Assembly: GCF_017464355.1 (NCBI RefSeq)
Contig: NZ_JAFUAG010000041.1
Coordinates: forward strand, 62,001-126,000
DNA from: Ruminococcus sp.
Lineage (GTDB): Bacteria > Bacillota > Clostridia > Oscillospirales > Ruminococcaceae
DNA length: 64,000 nucleotides
Direction: 5' to 3'
The notes beneath the pieces are model-generated. The model saw only the letters and a list, made by a program, of their open reading frames with translations. It was not told where the DNA came from and made no database searches. Position numbers and translations under genes: made by a program. Position 1 is the first letter of the stretch. Every line of letters begins with the position of its first letter. Positions 50,306 to 59,854 of this stretch are shown here, in pieces.

Positions 50306-51493
50306 ATGCTTAAAGGAAAATGCGTCGTTATCGGGGTCACAGGCTCCATAGCGGCTTATAAGATACCAAATCTTGCCAGAATGCTGAAAAAGCAGGGCGC
50401 CGATGTTGAGATACTCATGACCCCGAATGCCTGCAATTTCATCAACCCCATAACATTTGAGAGCCTTATGGGGCATAAATGTCTGGTAGATACATTTGAC
50501 AGAACCTTCCAGTACAGCGTTGAGCACGTTGCTCTGGCCAAAAAGGCAGACGTCCTGCTTATAGCGCCTGCATCTGCAAATGTCATAGGCAAGGTGGCTT
50601 CAGGTATTGCGGACGATATGCTCACTACCACGGTAATGGCTTGTAACTGTCCAAAAATAATCTCACCTGCCATGAACCACAATATGTTCCATAACCCCAT
50701 AGTTCAGGATAATATTGAAAAACTGCGGAAATTCGGCTATCAGATAGTCGAGCCTGAGCAGGGAATGCTCGCTAACGGCGACAGCGGCGACGGAAGAATG
50801 CCCGAGCCCGAGGTGCTGTACGAGTACATTCTCAGGGTCATCGCCTGCGAGAAAGATCTGGCGGGGAAGAAAGTCCTTGTCACCGCAGGGGCTACCCGCG
50901 AATCCATTGACCCTGTCCGCTTCATAACCAATCATTCCAGCGGAAAAATGGGCATTGCCGTGGCAAAGGCAGCAATGCTGAGGGGTGCAGATGTAACTCT
51001 GGTGGCAGGCCATGTTGAGGCTCAGCTGCCGCCGTTTGTAAGGTATGTGCCAGTGGAAAGTGCTGAGGATATGTTCAATGCAGTTACACAGCTGTCCGAT
51101 AAAATGGACATTATAGTCAAAGCCGCAGCCGTGGCAGACTACACCCCCGTAACTACAGCAGACAGCAAGCTGAAAAAGTCTGACAATGATATGAATATCG
51201 AGCTTAAGCGCACTAAAGATATCCTGAAATATCTGGGCGAACATAAGCGTGAAGGCCAGAAGATCTGCGGATTTTCCATGGAGACTGATAATGTACTGGA
51301 AAATTCGTCCAAAAAACTGAACAGCAAAAATTGCGATATGATATGCGCAAATTCTTTGAGGACAGCAGGCGCGGGCTTCGGTGTCGATACAAATGTCATC
51401 ACAATGATAACTAAAGAGGGCGCTGATGAACTTCCGCTGATGTCAAAGGAAGAAGCTGCACACAGGATATTGGATAAGCTGCTCACTCTCTGA
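50306..51493 (+). CDS. coaBC: Bifunctional phosphopantothenoylcysteine decarboxylase/phosphopantothenate-cysteine ligase
   Basis: A 395-residue flavoprotein of coenzyme A synthesis. The CoaC half (1-180) shows the FMN-binding IGVTGSIAAYK, the catalytic His in EHVALAKKADV and PAMNHNMF; the CoaB half begins with KKVLVTAGATRESIDPVRFITNHSSGKMG. ATG 50306 is preferred to 50300 because GGAG is then spaced 7 nt away. The GH36 gene follows 21 nt later and is likely co-transcribed. Confidence 0.95.
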   Translation: MLKGKCVVIGVTGSIAAYKIPNLARMLKKQGADVEILMTPNACNFINPITFESLMGHKCLVDTFDRTFQYSVEHVALAKKADVLLIAPASANVIGKVASGIADDMLTTTVMACNCPKIISPAMNHNMFHNPIVQDNIEKLRKFGYQIVEPEQGMLANGDSGDGRMPEPEVLYEYILRVIACEKDLAGKKVLVTAGATRESIDPVRFITNHSSGKMGIAVAKAAMLRGADVTLVAGHVEAQLPPFVRYVPVESAEDMFNAVTQLSDKMDIIVKAAAVADYTPVTTADSKLKKSDNDMNIELKRTKDILKYLGEHKREGQKICGFSMETDNVLENSSKKLNSKNCDMICANSLRTAGAGFGVDTNVITMITKEGADELPLMSKEEAAHRILDKLLTL

Positions 51494-51514
51494 TGAGCAG
51501 ACAAAGGGTATATA

Positions 51515-53626
51515 ATGAGAAGGATACAAATATTTGAAAACGGCATCTATGTGGTTTTTGAGATAACCGATGAAAACGAGATAAAGCTACTGCATTTTTC
51601 TACACTGCCATTCGATGAGAATGACCTTACTTCAAGAACAGGCATTACAGGCTTTAGTCTGGTAGAACTCCAGGTCAGCGGCATAGACAGGGCAGGGGAA
51701 CGCCACGGGAACAAGTATATCATCACTGCTCCCGGCTATCGCATGAAATATAAATATCTTAAGGACCTGAACAACTCTCTCGGACGCAAGCTGGAGATAA
51801 CCTGCTTTGATGAGAAAACAGGTCTTGAAACAGTGTCGCATATGCAGTTCTATACAGGCACGCAGGTCGTAAGGACATGGACAGATGTCAATAATCGTGG
51901 TACAGAAAATTGGACTATTGAGTATGTTTCGTCTTTTTCACTGACAGGTATCGAAAAGGAGGGCATACTTCCCCAGGACGAAAAAATGCGTATCGGCATA
52001 TGCCACAATTCCTGGCAGCGGGAGCTTCAATGGCAGTTCTACAGCCTTGAACAGGTGGGACTTGGCCAGGCGCAGCCCGCCGATTATCAGCATTCTTCCA
52101 AGGTGCTTGGGGTCACAAACGTGGGAAACTGGTCGTCCAAGGAATATATCCCCATGGGGTATCTGGAAAATTCCGAGGTCGGCGGCGCCATCATGTGGCA
52201 GATCGAGCATAACGGTTCCTGGCACTGGGAAATTTCTGATAGGGAGGGTCATCTCTACCTCCAGCTTTCTGGCCCGTCGGAGATCGAGTCCCATTGGACT
52301 AAGGAACTTGCTCCGGGGGAAAGTTTCAGATCTGTATATTGCGGCATTGCAGCTGCTGCAGGCGGATTTGATGAAGCAGTTGCAGAAATGACCGTATACC
52401 GCAGACTTATCCGCCGCAAAAACCGCGATAATGAGCGCTTGGCGGTCATATTCAATGATTACATGAACTGCCTCTGGGCTGACCCCACTGCAGAAAAGGA
52501 GTTCCCGTTGATAGACGCAGCTGCCGAAGTTGGATGCGAATATTTTTGCATAGATGCAGGCTGGTATGCCGACGGTATCTGGTGGGATTGGGTCGGAGAG
52601 TGGCAGGAAAGCCGCAAACGTTTCCCGAGCGGCCTGCGGGAAGTCACTGACTATATCCGCAAAAAAGGGTTAGTCCCCGGGGTGTGGCTGGAGATAGAAG
52701 TCATGGGCATAAAATGTCCCCTTGCAGATAAGCTTCCAGATGATTGGTTCTTCGTTAGACATGGGAAGCGTGTGTACGACAGAAGCCGCTATCAGCTGGA
52801 TTTTCGTAATCCTGAAGTCCGCAGACACTGCGATGAAGTCATCGACAGACTGGTCAGTGAATATGGTGTTGGGTACATAAAAATGGACTACAATATTGAA
52901 CCGGGCATCGGTACCGAGCTGGGCTCTGACAGCTTCGGCGACGGCCTGTTGGAGCACGAAAGAGCCTATTTATCGTGGCTTGACGATGTTTTTGCAAGAC
53001 ACAAGGGTCTTATAGTCGAAAATTGCTCCAGCGGCGGCCTGCGAATGGACTATGCAATGCTGTCAAAATATTCCATTCAATCCACTTCCGACCAGGACGA
53101 TTACCGCCGTTACGCGACTATTGCTGCTAATGCGCCCTCGGCTTTGTGCCCTGAACAGGCGGCTGTCTGGTCGTATCCCATGACTTCGGGCGACCGCGAA
53201 GAGGTCGTTTTCAACATGGTCAATGCCATGCTTCTGCGTATCCATCAAAGCGGACATCTTGCGCAGCTTGAACCTGAGCGCCGTGAACTTGTAAAGGAAG
53301 GCATTGCTGTTTACAAGCGTATTCGCAGGGATATTCGGACTTCTGTGCCATTCTTTCCTTTGGGACTGTCCAAATTCTCGGACGATTGGGTAGCTCTCGG
53401 ACTACACTGCGGTGACAAACTTTATCTTGCTGTCTGGAGAAGAGAAGGCAGCAAATATTGCACAGTTCCTTTAGGTGATAAGATATGCAATGATATGAAG
53501 ATGACCTGCATATATCCCTCGTTCAACAAGGATAAATATGCTTTGAATACAAATTATCGTACAGCTACATTTTGCTTTGAAAAAACATTCACAGCACGTC
53601 TATTTATGATAGAAAAACTATCATAA
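51515..53626 (+). CDS. Alpha-galactosidase, glycoside hydrolase family 36
   Basis: A 703-residue cytoplasmic enzyme: N-terminal beta-sandwich (about 1-300), a barrel with FCIDAGWYADGIWWDWVGEW, nucleophile Asp458 in YIKMDYNIEPG, substrate-binding ENCSSGGLRMDYAM and acid/base Asp526 in STSDQDDY, and a C-terminal beta domain. It hydrolyses alpha-1,6-galactosides such as raffinose and melibiose. It lies in an operon-like run behind coaBC rather than with sugar genes. The GH27 enzyme at 46482 probably works on overlapping substrates. Confidence 0.92.
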   Translation: MRRIQIFENGIYVVFEITDENEIKLLHFSTLPFDENDLTSRTGITGFSLVELQVSGIDRAGERHGNKYIITAPGYRMKYKYLKDLNNSLGRKLEITCFDEKTGLETVSHMQFYTGTQVVRTWTDVNNRGTENWTIEYVSSFSLTGIEKEGILPQDEKMRIGICHNSWQRELQWQFYSLEQVGLGQAQPADYQHSSKVLGVTNVGNWSSKEYIPMGYLENSEVGGAIMWQIEHNGSWHWEISDREGHLYLQLSGPSEIESHWTKELAPGESFRSVYCGIAAAAGGFDEAVAEMTVYRRLIRRKNRDNERLAVIFNDYMNCLWADPTAEKEFPLIDAAAEVGCEYFCIDAGWYADGIWWDWVGEWQESRKRFPSGLREVTDYIRKKGLVPGVWLEIEVMGIKCPLADKLPDDWFFVRHGKRVYDRSRYQLDFRNPEVRRHCDEVIDRLVSEYGVGYIKMDYNIEPGIGTELGSDSFGDGLLEHERAYLSWLDDVFARHKGLIVENCSSGGLRMDYAMLSKYSIQSTSDQDDYRRYATIAANAPSALCPEQAAVWSYPMTSGDREEVVFNMVNAMLLRIHQSGHLAQLEPERRELVKEGIAVYKRIRRDIRTSVPFFPLGLSKFSDDWVALGLHCGDKLYLAVWRREGSKYCTVPLGDKICNDMKMTCIYPSFNKDKYALNTNYRTATFCFEKTFTARLFMIEKLS

Positions 53627-53722
53627 ATTGCGCAGTTTATTCTTACCATATATTGCTCTGATATGAATGAGCAATTATTGCTATCGCTTTTATTGATGTA
53701 AGTTAAATAACTGGGAGGAAAT

Positions 53723-55063
53723 ATGGACATTAAGATCCCGGGCTATGTTACCCCGGTATTGAACAGACTTCTACAAAATGAATATGAATCCTATATAGTC
53801 GGAGGCTGCGTCCGTGACGCTATGATGAACAATGAGCCTCATGATTACGATGTTTGCACTAATTGTACTCCTGATAAAATGGTCGATATCTTTAAGGATT
53901 TTCACACTATCGAAACAGGCCTTAAGCACGGCACCCTGACTATCATGTCAGAGCATATGCCTGTGGAAGTCACCACCTACCGCAGCGATGGAGAGTACAC
54001 CGACCACCGCAGGCCTGATACAGTAAAATTTGAAACCGAACTCCGTGAGGATCTTAAGCGCCGTGATTTCACCATTAATGCCATGTGCTATAACCCCGAC
54101 GACGGTCTTGTGGATATGTTTGGCGGCGCTGAAGACCTGAAAAACAAGCTTATCCGCTGTGTCGGCACTGCTGAGGAACGCTTTGATGAAGACGCTCTGC
54201 GTATCCTCCGTGCCCTGAGATTTGCCTCTGTGCTTGACTTTAATATAGAAGAAAATACAGCTGCTGCTATGCGAAGCAAAGCCTATCTGCTCAGCGCAAT
54301 ATCTGCCGAACGTATTTTTTCCGAACTCAAAAAGCTTCTCTGCGGTAAAGCGGTTTGCAGGATCATGACAGAGTACAGCGATCTTATCACAATTATTCTG
54401 CCAGAGATATCTGATTGTATCGGATGTGTACAAAATAACGTACACCATTGCTATGATGTCTACGAGCATATCTGTCACAGTATCGAGAATATTGAGCCTG
54501 ATGAAGAATTGCGCTTAACTATGCTGTTTCATGACATTGCCAAGCCCTCAAAAAAGACCACTGATGAGGACGGCACCGACCATTTCAAGCTTCACCAGCT
54601 GGCAAGTGCTGATGTTGCCGAGGCAGTTCTTTCCAGGCTTAAAAGCTCCAACAAGACCCTTAAGCTTGTTGCAGATCTTGTTCGTGAACACGACGATCGT
54701 ATCCTGCCGAAACGCAGGTCTGTGAAACGTTTTTTAGCAAAATATGACTATGATTTCTTTGATAAGTGGCTTAAAGTCCGCCGTGCCGATACTCTTGCTC
54801 AATCCAACTACTTGAGAGCTGAAAAACTGGCAGAACTTGATGAACTGACACGTCTTGGTGCTGAGATCAAAGAGGAGATGAGTTGTCTGAAAGTCAGTGA
54901 CCTCGCAATAAATGGTCATGATATGATATCCCTGGGATTTCAGGGTCAGCAGATCAAATCAGCCCTTAATTTCGCCCTTGATAATGTCATAGATGAACTT
55001 GTGGAAAACGATCATGATATTCTCGTGGCCTTCATAAAGGAGAATTTCAATGGTCAGCCGTAA
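53723..55063 (+). CDS. cca: CCA-adding tRNA nucleotidyltransferase with HD domain
   Basis: A 446-residue class II nucleotidyltransferase that adds or repairs the CCA end of tRNA; the tRNAs in this window do not encode CCA, so the function is needed. Seen: VGGCVRDAMM and HDYDVCT (metal-binding Asp pair), RRDFTINAM, EDALRILRALRFA, and an HD-type segment MLFHDIAKP. TGGGAGGAA precedes the ATG. The VanZ-like gene starts within its last 14 nt. Confidence 0.93.
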   Translation: MDIKIPGYVTPVLNRLLQNEYESYIVGGCVRDAMMNNEPHDYDVCTNCTPDKMVDIFKDFHTIETGLKHGTLTIMSEHMPVEVTTYRSDGEYTDHRRPDTVKFETELREDLKRRDFTINAMCYNPDDGLVDMFGGAEDLKNKLIRCVGTAEERFDEDALRILRALRFASVLDFNIEENTAAAMRSKAYLLSAISAERIFSELKKLLCGKAVCRIMTEYSDLITIILPEISDCIGCVQNNVHHCYDVYEHICHSIENIEPDEELRLTMLFHDIAKPSKKTTDEDGTDHFKLHQLASADVAEAVLSRLKSSNKTLKLVADLVREHDDRILPKRRSVKRFLAKYDYDFFDKWLKVRRADTLAQSNYLRAEKLAELDELTRLGAEIKEEMSCLKVSDLAINGHDMISLGFQGQQIKSALNFALDNVIDELVENDHDILVAFIKENFNGQP

Positions 55064-55556
55064 AGAACTTGTTTTTAGGTGGGGGCTGCTGGCCGCGCTG
55101 TGTATAGTCATTTTTTGCTTTTCGGGTCTGAAGGCTGATGAATCCAGTGAACAAAGCGGTTTTATCGTTGATCTTATTATTGACACTTTTTTCTATAATT
55201 TTAAAGAATTTTCCACTGCAAAGCAGGAAGCACTCATATCTCTGCTTGTTGTAATTGTACGAAAAACTGCCCACTTTACAGAATACGCTGTTCTTTCGGC
55301 GCTGGCTTTCTGCGCTTTTGTCAGGGTCAGGAAGTATCTTCCTCGCTACCTTCTTGCGGTGCTGTTTACTTTTGTTTACGCTTGTTCTGACGAATTCCAC
55401 CAGTGTTTCGTACCTGGGCGGGCCGGGCTTTTCAATGACGTCATTCTAGATACCTGTGGTGGTATCGTAGGCGGACTTGCTGCCTGTTTCATCGCTGTCT
55501 TTTTAGCTGTCCGCAGGATACTTCGTGAAAATTCCTCGAAGTCTTCTGAAATTTAA
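55050..55556 (+). CDS. VanZ-family membrane protein
   Basis: A 168-residue protein with about four TM helices and the VanZ signatures RKTAHFTEYAVLS, SDEFHQCFVPGRAG and NDVILDTCGG. ATG 55050 follows AAGGAG by 7 nt and overlaps the CCA-adding enzyme gene by 14 nt. VanZ proteins are linked with low-level teicoplanin resistance in some enterococci, but most, including this one, are of unknown function in the envelope. Confidence 0.85.
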   Translation: MVSRKELVFRWGLLAALCIVIFCFSGLKADESSEQSGFIVDLIIDTFFYNFKEFSTAKQEALISLLVVIVRKTAHFTEYAVLSALAFCAFVRVRKYLPRYLLAVLFTFVYACSDEFHQCFVPGRAGLFNDVILDTCGGIVGGLAACFIAVFLAVRRILRENSSKSSEI

Positions 55557-55625
55557 TGAATTTCTCAATATACGGCTTCACATTTGTGCAATCTCAATAT
55601 ATTTCATGAAAATTAACTACAATTC

Positions 55626-55654
55626 TTGACAAATATCTACCTTTGAGATATAAT
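55626..55654 (+). promoter_or_regulatory. Consensus promoter of the GGDEF-EAL gene
   Basis: TTGACA (55626-55631), 17 nt, TATAAT (55649-55654). Confidence 0.85.
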
Positions 55655-55688
55655 ATGTATATGGAATATGAATGTGAGGTGGTATAAT

Positions 55689-57677
55689 TTGGGAAATATT
55701 GACAGACCTTCCTTGCGCTCGCGCATTTTAACTGCTATCGGTCTCGATAAGCATTCTGAATATGTTGATAATTATTTCTTTGATGCCAATATAAAGTCCA
55801 GCATATATATGTCTGCGATAGTTATCGTTCTTGAAGTCTGGATGATAATCCGCCTGACGCGTACCGTCATCGTTGAACGCCTTGAAGACCAGCTGCCGCA
55901 CCTTTTTGAGAAATATTATTCAAACTATTTTATACTTCTTGCAGCGGGAACAGCTATGCTTATCTACGCTGTCATGTATATCACGAAACGCACTAAAATC
56001 AAAGGTATCGGTTTTACTTTGAAGTGGCTGTTTTCGTTCATATGTATCTATTTCGGCATTAAAGTTTCCATGAACGACTACGCTAAAGGTGAGCAGATAC
56101 TTACATTTCTTACCATGGAGCTTTTTGTGGTCTGCCTGCTGACCTGGCGGCCTGTGGTCGGTTTTCTGATACTGACTTCGTCCTATATGTACTTCTTCCT
56201 GCAGCTTGACATCATGGTCGCTCACAATACGGGTGAACAGGGGCTGACCCTTGCCACCCAGATCAACAGCTTTACCATGTGGCTCTCGACGATGTTGTTT
56301 TGTATCGCAAATTATAACAAGACCCTTTCTCAGGCGGTCAAAGATGAACGTCTTGAAAAGATGAATTCGCACCTCAGCCGTATCTCGGTGGAGGACGAAC
56401 TTACAGGCATACACAACATGGTCTATTTCAGGAGCGAGGCTGAAAAGCTGCTGAAATATGTCACCACCGATAAAGAGAATTCTGTCTTTCTGTTCTTTGA
56501 TATCGAGAACTTCAAGTCGTATAATGAGAAGTACGGTTTTCATGAGGGAAATCAGCTGCTGATAAATACAGCAAATCTCATTGCAGATACCTTCCCGAAT
56601 TCGCTGGTGTCCAGATTTTCGGACGACCATTTTGTGGTGCTGACCCATGATGAAGGCTGTATCGAGGCGGTCAACAAGCTGTCAGCCAGGATAACCGATA
56701 TGCAGCGTGAAGTCAGTCTTCAGTTGAAATGCGGCGCCTACAAGCCCACAGAAGATGAGACCGACCCCAGCCTTGCCTGTGACCGCGCACGTTTTGCCTG
56801 CAACAGTATCAAGAAGCATTATGAAACTAACTTTGCTTCCTATGACAAGTCTATGGAGGCTCATTTCCAGCTGAAACAGTACATCGTCAACAGTATCGAC
56901 AATGCTATCGCCAACGATCATATCAAGGTCTTTTACCAGCCTGTGGTTTCAACTGCCACAGGTGAGATCGTCGGTCTTGAAGCCCTTGCACGCTGGCAGG
57001 ACCCCCGCTATGGCCTGCTGCCCCCGGGTGCATTTATCGAGATACTTGAGGAGTACCGCCAGATACACAAGCTTGATATCTGTATCATTGACAGCGTTTG
57101 CCGTGATTACCGTGACGCTACTGCCAATGGACGTACTTTTGTTCCCGTATCGCTGAACTTCTCTCGTCTGGATTTTGAACTTTGCGATATAGTCGCTGAA
57201 CTTAAATACCGTGCGGAAAAATATGGCGTTCCCCCTGCTTTCCTTGATGTTGAGATAACCGAGAGCGCCCTGACCGACAACCAGGGCCTTCTTAAGGAAG
57301 CAATGGCAAAACTGCGAGAAGCAGGCTACAGCGTATGGCTTGATGATTTCGGCAGCGGCTATTCATCGCTGAATGTCCTCAAGGACTACCAGTTCGATGT
57401 CCTCAAGATCGACATGAAATTCTTGTCGGGCTTTGAAAATAATCCCAAGACCCGCCCAATTATCCAGAACATAGTAAATCTTACCAAGGAGCTGGATATC
57501 ATATCTCTCACCGAGGGCGTTGAGACCAGAGAGCAGTATGATTTCCTAAGCTCTATCAACTGCGGCCGTGTTCAGGGATATCTGTTCAGCAAGCCTGTCC
57601 CCGAGGAAGAACTGCGTAAGCTTGTGGAGGAAGGCAAGCTTAAAGTCTCCCACGATTTTGAGTCTATTCAGAAATAA
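55689..57677 (+). CDS. Membrane GGDEF-EAL protein, probable cyclic di-GMP phosphodiesterase
   Basis: About 662 residues from a TTG at 55689, supported by GAGGTGG six bases upstream; an ATG at 55668 would leave only about 7 nt of leader after the promoter. Six or so N-terminal TM helices precede a GGDEF domain whose active site is SDDHF (311-315), so cyclase activity is unlikely. The EAL domain looks complete: EAL at 431-433, DVEITES and DDFGSGYSSL (552-561). The degenerate GGDEF may act as a GTP-binding regulatory domain. It probably degrades the cyclic di-GMP made by enzymes such as that at 13008. Confidence 0.88.
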   Translation: MGNIDRPSLRSRILTAIGLDKHSEYVDNYFFDANIKSSIYMSAIVIVLEVWMIIRLTRTVIVERLEDQLPHLFEKYYSNYFILLAAGTAMLIYAVMYITKRTKIKGIGFTLKWLFSFICIYFGIKVSMNDYAKGEQILTFLTMELFVVCLLTWRPVVGFLILTSSYMYFFLQLDIMVAHNTGEQGLTLATQINSFTMWLSTMLFCIANYNKTLSQAVKDERLEKMNSHLSRISVEDELTGIHNMVYFRSEAEKLLKYVTTDKENSVFLFFDIENFKSYNEKYGFHEGNQLLINTANLIADTFPNSLVSRFSDDHFVVLTHDEGCIEAVNKLSARITDMQREVSLQLKCGAYKPTEDETDPSLACDRARFACNSIKKHYETNFASYDKSMEAHFQLKQYIVNSIDNAIANDHIKVFYQPVVSTATGEIVGLEALARWQDPRYGLLPPGAFIEILEEYRQIHKLDICIIDSVCRDYRDATANGRTFVPVSLNFSRLDFELCDIVAELKYRAEKYGVPPAFLDVEITESALTDNQGLLKEAMAKLREAGYSVWLDDFGSGYSSLNVLKDYQFDVLKIDMKFLSGFENNPKTRPIIQNIVNLTKELDIISLTEGVETREQYDFLSSINCGRVQGYLFSKPVPEEELRKLVEEGKLKVSHDFESIQK

Positions 57678-57681
57678 TTTT

Positions 57682-57711
57682 ATCCCCGATGTCTTTCATC
57701 GGGGATATTTT
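57682..57711 (+). terminator. Terminator after the GGDEF-EAL gene
   Basis: Perfect 10-bp stem ATCCCCGATG/CATCGGGGAT followed by ATTTTC. Confidence 0.85.
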
Positions 57712-57725
57712 CATAGCAAAATGAT

Positions 57726-57757
57726 CCGCGGTATCCCTTTATGCAGGAATACCGCGG
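57726..57757 (-). terminator. Terminator after the TagH-like gene
   Basis: Perfect 9-bp stem CCGCGGTAT/ATACCGCGG; on the minus strand ATCATTTTG follows, a modest T-run. Confidence 0.65.
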
Positions 57758-57763
57758 TCTTAC

Positions 57764-58501
57764 TTACTTGGTCTTTTCTTCGTATATAGCGGCTACTTCG
57801 TCAATGTCACCCGAGGCTATCAGCTGGCCGTGTTCAAGGATTATAGCCTTGTTGCACAGCCTCTTTACCTGATCCAGCGAGTGTGAAACGAACAGCACCG
57901 TCACATTCGACTTGAACATACTCATTATCTTGGCCTCGCTTTTTTTGCGGAACTTAGCGTCACCTACCGAAAGTACCTCGTCCAGGATAAGTATGTCAGG
58001 TTCCACCTGAGTTGCAATGGCAAATCCCAGCCTGGTCTTCATACCCGATGAATAGTTCTTTATGGGCACATCTATGAACTTCTCCAGTTCAGCAAACTTT
58101 ACTATCTCGTCGAACTTTCTGTCCACGAATTCCTTTGAGTAGCCCAGCACTGCGCTGTAAAGATAAATGTTCTCAGCCCCTGTGTACTGCGAGTCAAAGC
58201 CTGCACCCAGCTCCAGCAGGGGCACCAGTCTGCCGTGTCTTACCACGCTGCCCTCAGTTGGCTTGAAAACTCCCGCAATTACTTTGAGCAGGGTACTTTT
58301 GCCCGCACCGTTGAGCCCCAGTATGCCCACGCGGTCGCCCTTTTCGACCTTGAAGTTCACATTCTTCAGCGCCCAGAATTCATTGTATTTCAGCTGACCT
58401 TTCAGCATTTTTATAACGTACTCTTTCAGGCTGTCAAGCTTCTCCTGACTAAGATTGAACTTCATGCCAACATCGTTGACTTCTATAGCGTATTTTGCCA
58501 T
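57764..58501 (-). CDS. Polysaccharide/teichoic acid export ATPase (TagH/Wzt-like)
   Basis: A 245-residue ATPase of the TagH/RfbE family: Walker A GLNGAGKST, signature NYSSGMKTRL, Walker B ILILDEVLS, switch His (VSHSLDQV). The YSSGM signature and the Asn-Gly-Ala Walker A are typical of exporters of cell-surface glycans. It lacks the C-terminal carbohydrate-binding domain of Wzt proteins. The permease gene lies 56 nt upstream in the same operon. Confidence 0.9.
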   Translation of the reverse strand: MAKYAIEVNDVGMKFNLSQEKLDSLKEYVIKMLKGQLKYNEFWALKNVNFKVEKGDRVGILGLNGAGKSTLLKVIAGVFKPTEGSVVRHGRLVPLLELGAGFDSQYTGAENIYLYSAVLGYSKEFVDRKFDEIVKFAELEKFIDVPIKNYSSGMKTRLGFAIATQVEPDILILDEVLSVGDAKFRKKSEAKIMSMFKSNVTVLFVSHSLDQVKRLCNKAIILEHGQLIASGDIDEVAAIYEEKTK

Positions 58502-58557
58502 GGTTTATCCTTTCGTAAAAACCCTCCCTGCGTTCCCGCAAAGAGGGCATCGTATTA

Positions 58558-59343
58558 TCAAATATGAAGTATGAATTTATCCTGATTTTTCTTGAACATC
58601 AGCACGCCTATCACGACTGAAAGCACGCTGACCACCGCAGGCATTATTACCCATGCGGGGCTTGCGAACATATTCTCTCCGTAGATAGCCGCCCTGAAAT
58701 CCTTTATTATGGCGAACAGGGGATTTATCTTGAATACCCAGCCGTTAGCCGAGCTTATCATCGCTTTATCATCGTAGAATATAGCGCAGGTATACATTAT
58801 CATCATCAGCCCTACGTCCCACAGATATTCCAGATCTCTGAAAAATACCGAGAGCGTTGAAAGTATCATGCCCGCACCCAACGTCAGCAGGAAGAGCATT
58901 ATCAGCGGCAGTATAGCCGTCAGCGTCCACCAGTTGGGGTAGACCTTGAAGATGAACAGCGCACCCACCAGCACTATCAGCGATATCGCAAATATCACAA
59001 AGTTGAACAGCACGCTGGAAAGGGGATAAATGTACTTTGGCACATATACCTTCTTTATCATGCCTGCGTGGGCTCGTATGGATTTCATCGCGGCCTTTGA
59101 GCCCGATGAGAAAAAGGTGTAAAGCAGACGTCCCGTAAGTATGTACACAGGGAAAGTCTTGTCGCCCTTGTGGAAGAACCCGCTGAACACCAGCGTCAGC
59201 ACACAGGTGGTCAGTATCGGTTCAAGCAGTGTCCACAGTATGCCCAGATATGAGCGTCGGTACTTAAGCTTGATACCCTTTTTGACCAGCTCACGCAGCA
59301 AAAAGCGGTATCTCTTGAATGTATCTATTTGTTTTTTCAGCAT
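58558..59343 (-). CDS. Polysaccharide/teichoic acid export permease (TagG/Wzm-like)
   Basis: About 261 residues from ATG 59343, preferred because GTGAGG sits 6 nt upstream; a GTG at 59355 is the alternative. Six TM helices and the N-terminal KLKYRRSYLGILWTLLEP motif are diagnostic for ABC-2 glycan exporters. With the ATPase it moves undecaprenyl-linked polymer across the membrane. No glycosyltransferase genes are within reach, so the polymer is unknown. Confidence 0.9.
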   Translation of the reverse strand: MLKKQIDTFKRYRFLLRELVKKGIKLKYRRSYLGILWTLLEPILTTCVLTLVFSGFFHKGDKTFPVYILTGRLLYTFFSSGSKAAMKSIRAHAGMIKKVYVPKYIYPLSSVLFNFVIFAISLIVLVGALFIFKVYPNWWTLTAILPLIMLFLLTLGAGMILSTLSVFFRDLEYLWDVGLMMIMYTCAIFYDDKAMISSANGWVFKINPLFAIIKDFRAAIYGENMFASPAWVIMPAVVSVLSVVIGVLMFKKNQDKFILHI

Positions 59344-59361
59344 AAATAACCTCACTTATAT

Positions 59362-59421
59362 TAAACGGCAAAATCATTGCTGAACGTATGCCGTTTACTA
59401 TAAAGCCGTGCCACGGAGGCA
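59362..59421 (-). promoter_or_regulatory. Hairpins in the TagGH leader
   Basis: A 9-bp inverted repeat TAAACGGCA/TGCCGTTTA (59362-59397, 18 nt apart) and a GTGCC/GGCAC hairpin (about 59408-59422) fill the untranslated leader of the exporter operon. Neither has a T-run. They may govern mRNA stability. Confidence 0.4.
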
Positions 59422-59435
59422 CAACATCTTTATAT

Positions 59436-59464
59436 ATATTACCACATTGCTATTTTATTGTCAA
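59436..59464 (-). promoter_or_regulatory. Promoter of the TagGH-like operon
   Basis: Minus-strand TTGACA (59464-59459), 17 nt, TAATAT (59441-59436), leaving a leader of about 85 nt. Confidence 0.7.
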
Positions 59465-59583
59465 TTATGTATTCGCACAAAAAAGCACACCCCCTTTAAC
59501 GTTAATATGTGGAAAAATGGGCTTTTGTGACGATTTTATTGTTTGGTAAAACCTCTTCGCAGAAAAAAATATAACGTCCGCTA

Positions 59584-59612
59584 TTGACAAATATGGAAAG
59601 TTGGGTTATAAT
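59584..59612 (+). promoter_or_regulatory. Consensus promoter of the kinase/rtcB leader
   Basis: TTGACA (59584-59589), 17 nt, TATAAT (59607-59612), both perfect. About 240 nt separate it from the kinase start codon. Confidence 0.85.
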
Positions 59613-59664
59613 GTCAATATCAAAGCGCGAATGACAAATATTACTTGAAAGGACGGTGAGTCAG

Positions 59665-59757
59665 ATGCTGAAAAATATACATAGTAAAATAAACAGTAAC
59701 ACAAACAAAATTTCATACAGTATAAGACAGGTGACTTGCCGATACAGTAAACGCTGA
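59665..59757 (+). CDS. 30-residue basic leader peptide
   Basis: ATG 59665 behind AAAGGA and GGTGAG opens a 30-codon frame, MLKNIHSKINSNTNKISYSI then RQVTCRYSKR, ending at TGA 59755-59757. The frame is rich in Asn, Ser, Lys and Ile. Its last third contains the 5' strand of the long stem at 59729-59839, so translation would disturb that structure. It is placed like a leader peptide between the promoter and a terminator. No known family. Confidence 0.5.
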   Translation: MLKNIHSKINSNTNKISYSIRQVTCRYSKR

Positions 59758-59839
59758 TATAAGCGCATTGGCTGATATTGAGATCTACGGCGCGTTCCCG
59801 TCTGCGGGAGCGTGCTTTTTTTTTTTCGGCAGGTCACTT
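59729..59839 (+). promoter_or_regulatory. Attenuator-like leader: long stem enclosing an intrinsic terminator
   Basis: AGGTGACTTGCCGA (59729-59742) pairs with TCGGCAGGTCACTT (59826-59839) over 14 bp with two wobbles. Inside lies a small CGCT/AGCG hairpin and a strong terminator: 11-bp stem (59790-59800 with 59805-59815, two wobbles) plus eleven T (59816-59826). The 3' strand of the outer stem ends just before the ribosome site GAGAGG of the kinase gene. Not a T-box or any riboswitch I recognise. Confidence 0.65.
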
Positions 59840-59854
59840 CGGAAGAGAGGTAAT

